From NCBI GenBank assembly GCA_000405605.1, contig ASPA01000003.1, positions 44,176 to 82,990 on the forward strand: DNA of 38,815 nucleotides. The letters are read 5' to 3'. Source of the DNA: Atribacteria bacterium SCGC AAA255-G05 (lineage in GTDB: Bacteria > Atribacterota > Phoenicimicrobiia > Phoenicimicrobiales > Phoenicimicrobiaceae). The position numbers and the translations under genes were made by a program. The stretch's first letter is position 1. Each line of letters begins with the position of its first letter. The notes under the pieces are model-generated. The model did not search any database. It was not told the DNA's origin and saw nothing but the letters and a program-made list of their open reading frames with translations. Positions 1-8,484 of this stretch are shown here, piece by piece.

Positions 1-482
1 AAGGTTTTAATTCTTTTGTTTTGCATCTTAACCTTGGGGAGAACAGACCTATACTGTGTTAGAATCCTGCCTACTGAGGAGACCGAGATATTTATTTTAT
101 GGTCCCTTTCCAATATTCTTTTTATCTTCTCTTTACCAAAGTAGGGATATTTCCTTCTTATTTGGCAGACCTGCTTCTCTATCTGATGATTCCTTACTAC
201 TTTGGACCTTACTTTATGGGGTCTTCTGGATCTATCTTCTAAGCTCTGAACTCTATTGGGTGTATATTTTTTCCTCCAGCGGTAAAAAGTACTCCTGTTT
301 ATTTCAAAGATCTCACAGATCTGTTCGAGAGAATAATCTCCGGAACTGTACAGGTTAATGGCTTTATACCTTACCTTGGCCTTGGGGGATAATTTATCTA
401 TATAGTTTAACCTGGATATGACCTTCCCCCAATAAGGCCGGGTATAGGATAGGTAAGTAGCTGTTCCAATGCTCCCCTTCAT
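1..482 (-). CDS. Partial DDE transposase, N-terminal part (IS481/IS3-like)
   Basis: This is an open frame of about 160 codons on the minus strand that starts at ATG 482 and runs off the left edge. An in-frame TAA lies about 11 codons upstream, and an AGAGG motif precedes the start. The protein has a helix-turn-helix segment (residues about 40-75, YSLEQICEIFEINRSTFYRW). A basic linker follows (EDRSRRPHKVRSKVVRNHQI), then a second small domain (IRRKYPYFGKEKIKRILERD) ending in SVSSVGRIL. This order is typical of the DNA-binding half of integrase-core (rve) transposases of the IS481/IS3 type. The DDE catalytic domain would lie outside the window, so I cannot say whether the element is intact. The plus-strand frame covering 56-358 is only its antisense shadow. 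Confidence 0.8.
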   Translation of the reverse strand, partial: MKGSIGTATYLSYTRPYWGKVISRLNYIDKLSPKAKVRYKAINLYSSGDYSLEQICEIFEINRSTFYRWRKKYTPNRVQSLEDRSRRPHKVRSKVVRNHQIEKQVCQIRRKYPYFGKEKIKRILERDHKINISVSSVGRILTQYRSVLPKVKMQNKRIKT

Positions 483-553
483 GATCCATATGCACCTCTT
501 TTTGCTTCTATTTTAGTTTACTTCTTTCATCCTAGCAATGGTGCATATGTATC
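483..553. repeat. 14-bp inverted repeat upstream of the partial transposase
   Basis: GATCCATATGCACC (483-496) and GGTGCATATGTATC (540-553) are inverted copies with a single mismatch, separated by 43 bp. They lie immediately upstream of the transposase start. They could be an operator for the transposase or part of the insertion-sequence end. I cannot tell which without a second copy of the element. Confidence 0.45.
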
Positions 554-974
554 TGAACTTATTCATGCCCCCCTGCAAATAATTCGTATCAAGAACTTGT
601 GAGACCATTATTACTTCTTATGTACTTATAAATCCTGCCCACTATCTTTATTTAATAGTTTTTCTTTTTGAAATGTTCAAAGTCAGTTCATATTAGCAGG
701 GGTGTTGTGGTCAAGCCTAGACGTTTGACATTTAAGTTAAATATGTCGAGTACTGAGACCTAGAATCATTCATCTTTCAAAAAATTGACCTTGTATTTAA
801 TTTGTAGTTTGAGTTAGTGAATAAATATTGTCAAGAACAACCGTCCCTTTTTGCTCCTTTTGCTTCATTAGAATAAGACGGTCTATAAATATCGTTTTTA
901 GGGGGAGAATTGAGGCTGAAGGTTGACTTTCCAGACAGTACCTGAACTTTTTTACCTTTTATTAAAAAATTTAC
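554..974. other. Spacer between transposase and proV, with a REP/IS200-like scrap
   Basis: I find no coding frame with protein-like composition here. On the minus strand, positions 829-858 read as a run containing AAAAAGGGACGGTTGTTCTT followed by GACAA. This resembles the GGGACGGTTCT-type ends associated with IS200/REP tyrosine-transposase elements in many bacteria. That resemblance is from memory and is weak evidence. No clear terminator for proV is visible. Confidence 0.35.
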
Positions 975-2162
975 TTATATTGAATGATCCTGAATTAAAC
1001 CTGATAATACAGAGACCCGCATAATAATTCCCATCAACTTTCTGTTTTCATTAATAACCGCTATGGGATATTTTGTATCAATGGCCATTGGGATAAGCTC
1101 TTCCATGTAGGTTTCTTCATCAGTAGTAAAATAATCCTGCGTAAGTACTTCTCGAAATGTTCTTTTATTTTTTACAGCCTCAATGGCGCTATCAATGGAA
1201 ATAATCCCTTCGAGTTTTCTATTATCATCAACTACAAATACACTGGATATACTGTTGCTTTCCATTTCTTTGATAGCTACCTTTAGACCATGTTTCAAGT
1301 TGACCATGGCATTCGGTTTAACCATAATATGCTTAGCCTGTAATACTTTTGAACGGTCAGTACCTCTCACGAAATTCTCAATATAAGAATTAGAAGGATT
1401 GTTTAAAATATCTTCCGGTTCACCAATCTGGACAATCTCAGCATCTTTCATCACGGCTACTCGGTCACCTAGTTTAAAAGCTTCATTCACGTCATGAGTA
1501 ATAAAAACAATGGTCTTTTTTAATTTAGATTGAATATCGAGCAATTCCAATTGCATATCCCGCCGTATCAAAGGATCCAGGGCACTAAACGGTTCATCCA
1601 TCAATAATATATCAGGGTTGTTAGCTAATGCACGTGCCAATCCCACCCGCTGCTGCATTCCTCCGCTTAATTCGGTAATATACTTGTTTTCCCATCCGGA
1701 TAATCCAACAGATTCAATCGTCTCTAAAGCAATTATCTTTCTTTCTTCTTGTGTCATGCCTCTGACTTCCAGACCATATTCTACATTACCAAGAACAGTC
1801 CGATGATTAAATAATCCAAAATTTTGAAACACCATAGCTGCTTTTTTCTGCCTGAATTCCCGTAACTGAGATGGACTATATTTGACCACATCTTCCCCAT
1901 CTACGTAAATGTTTCCCGCACTAGGTTTATTCAGCATATTTAAACAACGAATCAATGTTGATTTACCGCTTCCGGAAAGACCCATGATAACAAAAAATTC
2001 TCCCTCATTCACAACAAATGAGACATTTTTTACGCCAACTGTATAGCCCGTTTCTTTGAATATTTTTTCTTTGGATTGATTTTTCTTTAACCGTTTCAAT
2101 ATTTCTTTGGGTCTTTTCCCAAATATTTTAGTTAGTTTTTCTACTTTTATCTTTGCGCTCAT
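975..2162 (-). CDS. proV: Glycine betaine/carnitine/proline ABC transporter, ATP-binding subunit
   Basis: This is the cytoplasmic ATPase of a quaternary-amine (betaine type) importer and powers uptake through the ProW permease. The 395-residue length fits ProV/OpuAA. An N-terminal extension (residues 1-45) precedes Walker A GLSGSGKST (about 61-69). The Q-loop, the signature LSGGMQQRVGLARAL and Walker B ILLMDEPFSALD follow. Two CBS domains fill residues about 280-390; in OpuA-type systems these sense ionic strength, so osmotic gating is likely by family analogy. The start ATG has a good AAAGGAG site eight bases upstream. It is the last gene of the unit proX-proW-proV. The exact substrate (betaine, carnitine, choline or proline) cannot be read from this subunit. 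Confidence 0.93.
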   Translation of the reverse strand: MSAKIKVEKLTKIFGKRPKEILKRLKKNQSKEKIFKETGYTVGVKNVSFVVNEGEFFVIMGLSGSGKSTLIRCLNMLNKPSAGNIYVDGEDVVKYSPSQLREFRQKKAAMVFQNFGLFNHRTVLGNVEYGLEVRGMTQEERKIIALETIESVGLSGWENKYITELSGGMQQRVGLARALANNPDILLMDEPFSALDPLIRRDMQLELLDIQSKLKKTIVFITHDVNEAFKLGDRVAVMKDAEIVQIGEPEDILNNPSNSYIENFVRGTDRSKVLQAKHIMVKPNAMVNLKHGLKVAIKEMESNSISSVFVVDDNRKLEGIISIDSAIEAVKNKRTFREVLTQDYFTTDEETYMEELIPMAIDTKYPIAVINENRKLMGIIMRVSVLSGLIQDHSI

Positions 2163-2209
2163 TATCGGCTCCTTTAAAACAAATAATATGATAAAAAATA
2201 TTTGTTTGC

Positions 2210-3070
2210 TTATTTGGGGAATTTATATTTATCTGCAATTCCCTGGGTTATCCTATCAATAGTAATCGCTAAAAACACAATACTGATTCCGGCCTCAAAT
2301 CCCATTCCAATATCGATACGGTTAATGGCCTGCAAAACATTCAACCCCAATCCTTTTGCACCAATCATTGAGGAAATTACCACCATGGCCATTGCCATCA
2401 TGGTGGTCTGGTTGATTCCCATCATAATAGTAGGAAAGGCCTGAGGCAATTCTATCTTGGTTAAAATTTGCCATTTCGTTGAGCCAAAGGCATTACCAGC
2501 TTCCACCATTTCTTTAGACACACCTTTTATGGCTAAACTGGTCAAACGAATAGCCGGCGGAGTAGAATAAATTACTGTAGCAAAAACAGCAGGTACGCTC
2601 CCTAACCCGAACAACATGATAGCCGGGATTAAATATACAAAACTGGGCATAGTCTGCATGGCATCCAATACAGGTTTTACCATAGCTCCAAAACGGGAAT
2701 TATAGGCAATCAGAATACCCAGGGGAACACCGATTAAACAGGCAATGACTACTGCAACCAAAACCACGGATAAAGTAAGCATCATTTCATCCCATAAACC
2801 CATGGCACCAATTAAAAAAAGTAAACCGGCAAAAGTAACTCCGGATTTCCAACTAATAAGCTTCCATCCAAGAATAAATACAATAATTATCACACCAACC
2901 CAGGGAAACCACATAAATACACTCCGTGCATGTAATAAAAACCATAGTACCCCTTCTTTGATAGCATCGAAAAAGAAATCGTAATTATGGATTAGCCATT
3001 TTATAAAACTCTCGACATATTGGCCTATATTGATTGTAAAAAATTCTGGAAAATCAAATAATGTATTCAT
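2210..3070 (-). CDS. proW: Glycine betaine/carnitine/proline ABC transporter, permease
   Basis: This 286-residue membrane protein has several hydrophobic spans and forms the inner-membrane channel of the ProVWX importer. An N-terminal soluble stretch (FPEFFTINIGQYVESFIKWL) is followed by the permease core. The core includes the typical VPLGILIAYNSRFG and the EAA loop around EMVEAGNAFGSTKWQILTKI, which contacts the ATPase. The TTMMAMAMVVISSMIGAKGLG region is strongly characteristic of OpuAB/ProW. The start ATG at 3070 has no convincing Shine-Dalgarno sequence. It sits just after a strong hairpin (3083-3123), so translation may be weaker than for proX. A 47-base spacer separates it from proV. 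Confidence 0.93.
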   Translation of the reverse strand: MNTLFDFPEFFTINIGQYVESFIKWLIHNYDFFFDAIKEGVLWFLLHARSVFMWFPWVGVIIIVFILGWKLISWKSGVTFAGLLFLIGAMGLWDEMMLTLSVVLVAVVIACLIGVPLGILIAYNSRFGAMVKPVLDAMQTMPSFVYLIPAIMLFGLGSVPAVFATVIYSTPPAIRLTSLAIKGVSKEMVEAGNAFGSTKWQILTKIELPQAFPTIMMGINQTTMMAMAMVVISSMIGAKGLGLNVLQAINRIDIGMGFEAGISIVFLAITIDRITQGIADKYKFPK

Positions 3071-3082
3071 AATACTAATGAT

Positions 3083-3123
3083 AATTGTTGCCTGCTTCTA
3101 TTGTTTCAAAGCAGGCAACAATT
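3083..3123 (-). promoter_or_regulatory. Strong intercistronic hairpin between proX and proW
   Basis: AATTGTTGCCTGCTT (3083-3097) and AAGCAGGCAACAATT (3109-3123) form a perfect 15-bp stem with an 11-base loop. It lies between the proX stop and the proW start. There is no T-run on the minus-strand exit side, so a full terminator is unlikely. A processing or mRNA-stabilising hairpin is the more likely role. It would favour the binding protein over the permease, as in other importer operons; that role is inferred. Confidence 0.7.
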
Positions 3124-3171
3124 CCTTTCTTTTATGTTTATTTTAGAAAAAACATTATATGTTTAACTAAT

Positions 3172-4140
3172 TTAATTTATAGCTTTTTTTACTTTTTCTG
3201 CAATTTCTTCCGGTACCCATTTTGTCCATACATCTTCTCTGGTCTTTAAAAACCAAACTGCTGCATCCATTGTCTCGCAATCGTTTTCCATCATATAAGC
3301 TAGAGCTGAACTAGCCATAGCACTGTTAGTATGGTAATTTTTCAGAAATTCTACTATTTCCGGTGCCTTTTCAGGAAAGTCTTTATTCACCGCAATAGCA
3401 ATGTCCATCGGGGCAAATTCACAGGCATAATCATTTTCCTCAGTCCATTTTTCTTCACTATAGGGAACATCTTCCAACAGGGTCATATCCAGCATACCCA
3501 TAATCCAGGTTGGTTCCCAGTAATAAGCTGCAATGGGTTCCTCTTTTTCATAAGCAGCAACAATGGCAGCACTTAAAGCAGCGTCTGAACCAGGGCTAAA
3601 ATAGTTATAAGATTCATTCAATCCCCATGATTTCATTTTTAATCTTAAAACCTGGTCTACTTTCCATCCCGGAGGAGAACCATATACTCTACCCTTAGAA
3701 GGTTCTTCTTCATCTTTGAATAATTCCCAATAATCTTTCAACTCAAATACGGTATTTAACTCAGGAGTAGTGGCCTCGATGCCTCTTTCACTATCCCCTT
3801 CTATCATATAAGTAGGAACATAAATCCCCTGGGCATTATCATTAAAATTGATAGATACCTCGATAACTTCCCCTTTATTGATGGGTTCATAATAGGTATC
3901 TCCTAAATTAGCTGTCCATACTTCCATATAAACATCAATATCGCCCTCTATTAATCCTAAAAAAGTAGCTGCGGTAGAGCCGGCAATCACCTCTGTAGGG
4001 TAACCGTAACCTTCTTCAATTATCGTTTGAGCGATGCCGTTATGAAATCTGGCGCTATCCCAACCCGGATCTGCAAAGACAATTTTATCCTTTGCTAAGC
4101 TTGTTAATGTGAAACTGAATAATAATATACTGATTAACAA
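3172..4140 (-). CDS. proX: Glycine betaine/carnitine-type substrate-binding protein; 5' end abuts an IS
   Basis: This 322-residue protein of the OpuAC/ProX binding family presents the ligand to ProW outside the membrane. A hydrophobic N-terminus (LLISILLFSFTLTSLAK) looks like the core of a signal peptide, followed by the mature domain IVFADPGWDSARFHNGIAQT. Aromatic residues suited to a cation-pi cage are present: DPGW, YMEVWTAN, SPPGWKVDQ and YYWEPTWIMG. The only start in frame before an upstream TAA is TTG at 4140. It has no good ribosome site and gives a signal peptide lacking the usual positively charged n-region. The IS1182 transposase ends only 47 bases upstream, so the original start and promoter were probably displaced by the insertion. 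Function of the family is certain; expression of this copy is doubtful. Confidence 0.85.
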   Translation of the reverse strand: MLISILLFSFTLTSLAKDKIVFADPGWDSARFHNGIAQTIIEEGYGYPTEVIAGSTAATFLGLIEGDIDVYMEVWTANLGDTYYEPINKGEVIEVSINFNDNAQGIYVPTYMIEGDSERGIEATTPELNTVFELKDYWELFKDEEEPSKGRVYGSPPGWKVDQVLRLKMKSWGLNESYNYFSPGSDAALSAAIVAAYEKEEPIAAYYWEPTWIMGMLDMTLLEDVPYSEEKWTEENDYACEFAPMDIAIAVNKDFPEKAPEIVEFLKNYHTNSAMASSALAYMMENDCETMDAAVWFLKTREDVWTKWVPEEIAEKVKKAIN

Positions 4141-4186
4141 TATGATTATATCCCAAAAACTAACTATTTAATAAAACATATTTAAC

Positions 4187-5806
4187 CTAAGCAGCAAATT
4201 TAACTCTATAGGTTCTTTGAAAATTAAATAGCGATAACAAATGGTTATATAAAAGGATAGAAAGCTCAGGTATAGGGCTATTCATCAACCCCTTTATCAA
4301 TCTCTTACAGTTTATTGCCGATATCTTAAACCCTAACCACACCTTTGAACGTACTTCTCCCCTTACCGGTAGATGATCTATCTTGTACCTCCTGCGAAGT
4401 ACCGAGGGAATACCCTCAATCCCGGCTCTTTTTTTAGCTAACTCTTGATACTTGGAGGTCCCCATTCTAGTAATAAGCTGGCAACGGTGTAAAGTTTTCT
4501 CTGATACTTTAAGGAAGTAACTCTTTTTCTGTTCTATTACCGGACAATCTTTACGTAAGGGACAATTGTTACAGTGTTTCTTATCAAAATGTGCTCTATA
4601 AGATCCTTCTTTAAACTTACTATCTATGGGTTTATAGCCAGAAGGGCATTTCTTTACCAGGTGTTCTTTCTCATCTATCTCAAATTTATCACAATTACTA
4701 TTTTTAGTTCCACCGATAAGATTGGTAGGGATCAGCGTTATACCTTTAGCTCTGGCTTTATTGTTTATATCTTCAGAGTGATAGGCACCATCTGTTAGGA
4801 GGGTAGTATCTTCTAATTTTTCAATGGCATCTTTAGCGAATTTCTGATCACTGTAGGTATTCTTCTTTAAGTCATAGCCTTCTATCATCCGGTTGTTATC
4901 ATCGAACTTCTCTATGATATTAGCGGTATAACCTATATGTTTCTTCTTACCTTTTTTACGGTAGGTGGCATCCGGATCAGTAGGGTTTTGTAAGGAGTTA
5001 GGAGCTATCTCGAGAGAAGGTTTTATCCTACCTTTTCGAGTTTGCTCTTTCAACATCCGGGCAAGGAGTTTAAACTCTTCGGTATTGCTTATCTCTTTGT
5101 TCTTGTATAGGGAATAGAGTTTTAAGCCATCTTTTATCACTATCTTAATTTTAGTATTTAGGTCTTTATCTCTTGAACGGTAGATGGTATTATTATAATG
5201 GCCTTCATCTAAATAGGGTTTAAACCTTTCCGGTAGTATATTTTTATCTATTATCTTTATGAATCTGGCTACTGTAGAGTAGACAATCTCTAAGCGGGAT
5301 AATTTCCTGCAGGAGGAGCTTATCATAAGGGAATCCATTCGGACGGTCTTACCGTCTATTTTAAGTAATTTGGAAAAAGATTTAGCCTGGGTCTCTATCT
5401 CTTCCTGGATAAGGTCAATACCGTATTCCTGGATATATCTGTATACCGCTGCCCGAAAGTTGGTCAGGCTGTTTTTGGATACCGGCTGTTCTTGGAAGCT
5501 GGTAGTATGAAGTGCATGTTGGTACCTGATATCAAACATTAGAGAATTAAGGGCTTCTTCATCTGATTGGTTAAAGATCTCCCTTAAGATGAGAAGTCCG
5601 AAATAGACGTTTATCGGATTATTAGGCCGGGATGCCGGATTATCACTATATAATACGCTAAACCGGTCTTCCTTTATGGAAGGGAATATCTCTTTACTGA
5701 AGGTTTCTGCCCAGGAGCTATTGAGATATTTTCTCTCTCTTTCGGTAAGTGATAATAGGGAATCATCTAAGGCCATTTGTTGTGCGTTATTTAGATGAAA
5801 GGACAT
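4187..5806 (-). CDS. IS1182-family transposase
   Basis: This 539-residue DDE transposase is the sole gene of an insertion sequence. The N-terminal dimerisation/DNA-binding region (residues 1-110) contains FSVLYSDNPASRPNNPINVY and LRAAVYRYIQEYG-like segments. Catalytic-region landmarks are LLKIDGKTVRMDS (about 150), TTLLTDGAYHSED (about 340) and the C-terminal KKRAGIEGIPSVLRRRYKID with the Glu (about 470). A Cys-rich zinc-like patch (KKHCNNCPLRKDCP) lies between them, as is usual for this family. The ATG at 5806 has a strong GGAGG-type ribosome site. The frame is uninterrupted, so the element may be active. It sits between the acyltransferase gene and proX. Confidence 0.93.
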   Translation of the reverse strand: MSFHLNNAQQMALDDSLLSLTERERKYLNSSWAETFSKEIFPSIKEDRFSVLYSDNPASRPNNPINVYFGLLILREIFNQSDEEALNSLMFDIRYQHALHTTSFQEQPVSKNSLTNFRAAVYRYIQEYGIDLIQEEIETQAKSFSKLLKIDGKTVRMDSLMISSSCRKLSRLEIVYSTVARFIKIIDKNILPERFKPYLDEGHYNNTIYRSRDKDLNTKIKIVIKDGLKLYSLYKNKEISNTEEFKLLARMLKEQTRKGRIKPSLEIAPNSLQNPTDPDATYRKKGKKKHIGYTANIIEKFDDNNRMIEGYDLKKNTYSDQKFAKDAIEKLEDTTLLTDGAYHSEDINNKARAKGITLIPTNLIGGTKNSNCDKFEIDEKEHLVKKCPSGYKPIDSKFKEGSYRAHFDKKHCNNCPLRKDCPVIEQKKSYFLKVSEKTLHRCQLITRMGTSKYQELAKKRAGIEGIPSVLRRRYKIDHLPVRGEVRSKVWLGFKISAINCKRLIKGLMNSPIPELSILLYNHLLSLFNFQRTYRVKFAA

Positions 5807-5935
5807 CGGTAACCTCCTTATTGGTTAGTATTTTTATGATTTATTATAGCATAAAACGCAAGTAAAATAAAGGGGTTTAGCCATTTTTGCTGATTAAGTT
5901 TTCAAGGTTCTATAAGTAAAATAATTTAGCCCTAC
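4187..5935 (-). mobile_element. IS1182-type insertion sequence (ends approximate)
   Basis: Imperfect inverted repeats flank the transposase gene. TATAGGTTCTTTGAAAATTA at 4207-4226 lies inside the 3' end of the gene. Near 5897-5914, the complement reads TATAGAACCTTGAAAACTTA. The similarity extends outwards less clearly, towards about 4190 and 5935 (TAAGCAGCAAATT versus TAGGGCTAAATT). I could not define exact ends or a target-site duplication. Confidence 0.6.
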
Positions 5936-6534
5936 AGGTTAGTATTAGTTGATATTATTTGTAATATTTTTGAAATATGGATTCTTTAGGTACTTTTTGG
6001 GTAGTAATCACAATATAGTTATCATTAAAAATAATTTATTTTTCATAAAGTTTATTTAATCTCCTTTTTTGTTTTTTAGACGTAAAAATCTAAGAAACCA
6101 AAATGCATTAATATCTCACAGATTACTCTAATAAAATAATTGATGAAAAATGTTGTTTTTGATTATAAGAATTTAATTACCTCCTTTTTTGCTACAATAA
6201 TTATTTAATTATTGTGATTTTTATTGTTTTGTTTCAATTGGTGAATTATTTTCTTATTTATTATTTCACATAAAACTAATCTTCTTGTGTGATTGGCAAA
6301 GTTGAAGCAAATCAAAAAAGTAAGTAAATGTGTTGTTGATAAGTATAAGCTGTTTGAAGGCAAATTAAAGAGAATTTAACAATGCTCAATCGCGTTTAAT
6401 AATACCTAAATAATACCGTTACATTAATATAATAACTGGTTTTGTCCGGGAAGTCAAAAAAGCGCTTACCCTCAAGTAAAGGAAAAAAAGGGTTCCGGCC
6501 TTAAAAAACTGACTCCTTTATCTTCTCAATTATT
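5936..6534. other. AT-rich gene-free spacer
   Basis: I find no coding frame. Two similar words, CTCCTTTTTTG near 6062-6072 and CCTCCTTTTTTGC near 6180-6192, are spaced by about 120 bases. On the minus strand downstream of the acyltransferase stop there are T-runs after short GC-rich patches (6460-6500) that could act as a weak terminator. Nothing here restores an N-terminus or promoter for proX in an obvious way. Confidence 0.4.
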
Positions 6535-8259
6535 TTATTCAACGGTTAGAGCTGCCATTTCTTTTAGAGATTTTGCCAGAGAAGCCTTCAAGAGAATCAA
6601 GGAATCAGCCCTATGTTTTTGACATGAAAGAACAAAATGTAATCGATCTTTATAGACTAAATATCGCACTGCAAAGCCATCTTTAATAAGAGGGCCATAA
6701 CCTGCATAGCGCATCCCAAAAGAGCTACTGGTACTGGTAGAAAAGTAGTTGGCGGTAATTGCCGTGTAACCAGGAGAAGAAAATATTTTAGGGAGTGGCT
6801 TTAAGGGAAAAAGTGTTTCATGGCTTTTTTTAAGAGCAAATAAGTGTCGTTCAATTCCCTGGCCATTTTTACACTCATTGATTCGTTCAACATGTTTTAA
6901 AGAGGCAGCTCTTAAACCTTCCAGAGTCGGATTTTTAACAAAAGCCAGAGATTCCTCGGTGAAAGGCCGCATGGTTTCTGTTCTACCACCTAAAAATTGT
7001 TTTGTCATAACGGATTCATACGCATTGAAAACGTTTTGAAAAACTTTATACTGAGCCAATTGAATGCCAATCTGAACAAAACTATCAGGACTGACACCGA
7101 GAGTCTTAATATGTTCCTTGCCAAATTCTGTGAAGGGCAATACTTCGAAAGCAAGATTTTTATAGGCTTCCTGGCTCAGTGTCGTAGCTTCTTTTATTGC
7201 TGATGTGAGTAAATCATTGAGGGTAAAGGTGATTTCTTCCACAGGCGTTTCTTGCATCGCATTTGATGAGGTTTCAAAAGTGCGCATATTCTGATAAAGG
7301 TAGGCCACGAGATGGCCTAATGTGGTGCCGTCTACCCCGGAGTGTTCATAATTTATACCAAAATCACCTGCTTCATTGAGAATAAATTGAAGAGATTTAT
7401 CATACCAACGATTATAAGAATCTCCACAGAAAATATTTTTAAACATCAGCGAATCATTTTTAAATTGTTTTTCATCAATAATGAACACCCCTAATGCGCT
7501 TTCAATCTGATGAAGATTTTTTTCATTCCGGGGACTAACGTTAATAAGATGACTTCTTAAATGAGCCCACTTTCTTCTTGGGAGAGTCGTTAAAGCACCT
7601 ATAGCCAACTTATTAATGGTTTTAGGGGTGTTTAAAATTGCCATGATATTTTGCCGTAAAGCAGTATAATTTAAAATATTCTTATTTTTATCAAGAACAT
7701 TGAGGCGATAGTAATGGCCCTGGTGAATGATAATGACATGGGGGGAATTGGCTTCAGTGAGATGAAAATCCTTTATTTTTCCGGGAATTCTTGTGGTACT
7801 AAAAAGAGTTTTATACTGGGACATGCAAAGGGGTTGTTTCTTTTGGTAATCAATATCCAAAGACTCAGTTAATATAAGGTTATTAAATTCAAAAAGTGTA
7901 ATAATGAGACTTGTGAGGAATTCAGGCAACGATAAATATTTAATCTGATGATTTTTATCGATAACAAAAGTCACATTACTGTCTGTTGGTAAAGGCGAGG
8001 GATTACAAAGATACGATTCAGACCAAAAAGGTTCTAACCAATTGTTTAATTTAGGGTCTTGGGATAAATCTCTTAAGTGATTCTGAAGGATTGGCCCAAC
8101 ACCCCCGGCGGATTGAAAATGATTGATAGCATCCCGGGTCAATTCAATTTCACTTTCTGAAAGCATAAATTTACTCCAATTCATGAGTTTTTGGCAGGTT
8201 TTATCGAGAGCGGGAAGTGGTAATTTTGAGAGACTTTTCTGGTAAAAATACATGTTCAT
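6535..8259 (-). CDS. Carnitine/choline O-acyltransferase family protein
   Basis: The family transfers acyl groups between CoA and the hydroxyl of carnitine or choline. The match covers the whole 574-residue protein. It includes the N-terminal SLSKLPLPALDKTCQKLMNW, the LNNWLEPFWSESYL segment with PLPTDSN, and the catalytic motif YEHSGVDGTTLGHL with His306 as the expected base. It continues with FGKEHIKTLGVSPDSFVQ and QLAQYKVFQNVFNAYES (CoA and substrate region), GRTETMR (425-431) and the YFSTST motif (about 505-510). The Thr-Glu pair in GRTE matches carnitine-type enzymes; choline acetyltransferases have Val-Asp there. ATG 8259 has a GGAGG site nine bases upstream. No signal peptide is seen. 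The family is mainly eukaryotic and patchy in bacteria, so transfer is likely. It is separated from the betaine/carnitine transporter only by the IS. Actual substrate is unknown. Confidence 0.9.
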   Translation of the reverse strand: MNMYFYQKSLSKLPLPALDKTCQKLMNWSKFMLSESEIELTRDAINHFQSAGGVGPILQNHLRDLSQDPKLNNWLEPFWSESYLCNPSPLPTDSNVTFVIDKNHQIKYLSLPEFLTSLIITLFEFNNLILTESLDIDYQKKQPLCMSQYKTLFSTTRIPGKIKDFHLTEANSPHVIIIHQGHYYRLNVLDKNKNILNYTALRQNIMAILNTPKTINKLAIGALTTLPRRKWAHLRSHLINVSPRNEKNLHQIESALGVFIIDEKQFKNDSLMFKNIFCGDSYNRWYDKSLQFILNEAGDFGINYEHSGVDGTTLGHLVAYLYQNMRTFETSSNAMQETPVEEITFTLNDLLTSAIKEATTLSQEAYKNLAFEVLPFTEFGKEHIKTLGVSPDSFVQIGIQLAQYKVFQNVFNAYESVMTKQFLGGRTETMRPFTEESLAFVKNPTLEGLRAASLKHVERINECKNGQGIERHLFALKKSHETLFPLKPLPKIFSSPGYTAITANYFSTSTSSSFGMRYAGYGPLIKDGFAVRYLVYKDRLHFVLSCQKHRADSLILLKASLAKSLKEMAALTVE

Positions 8260-8441
8260 TGCTTTACCTCCAAATAAAATTAGGGATAGCGTCTACTGGG
8301 TATTCAATTGATAGCAATTCAAATTTCACACTATTTATTATAATACGACATTTATTTCAAAAAACCTTTTTTTTAAAAAATATTTTAATTTTCTGTCATA
8401 TTTTCCCTTCTTATTTCCATAAAATAAACTATATAAAAGTA

Positions 8442-8473
8442 AAAGCCCTCCAGTAAAATCGCTGAAAGGCTTT
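8442..8473 (-). terminator. Rho-independent terminator of ssrA
   Basis: On the minus strand, AAAGCCTTTCAG and CTGGAGGGCTTT form a 12-bp stem (two G-U pairs) around an 8-base loop. A T-rich tract follows (TTTTACTTTTAT). It begins 12 bases after the tmRNA 3' end and separates ssrA from the acyltransferase gene. Confidence 0.85.
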
Positions 8474-8484
8474 AATAATAAGGG

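Noticed and set aside
56..358. Plus-strand 100-codon frame with hydrophobic residues
   Set aside because: It is antisense to a coherent transposase frame on the minus strand and has no ribosome site.
5936..6534. Small gene or lost proX 5' end in the AT-rich spacer
   Set aside because: I found no frame with protein-like composition or ribosome site on either strand and no sequence that continues the proX signal peptide.
6535..8259. Choline acetyltransferase as the specific function
   Set aside because: The GRTE pair matches carnitine-type enzymes rather than the GRVD of choline acetyltransferases; substrate left open within the family.
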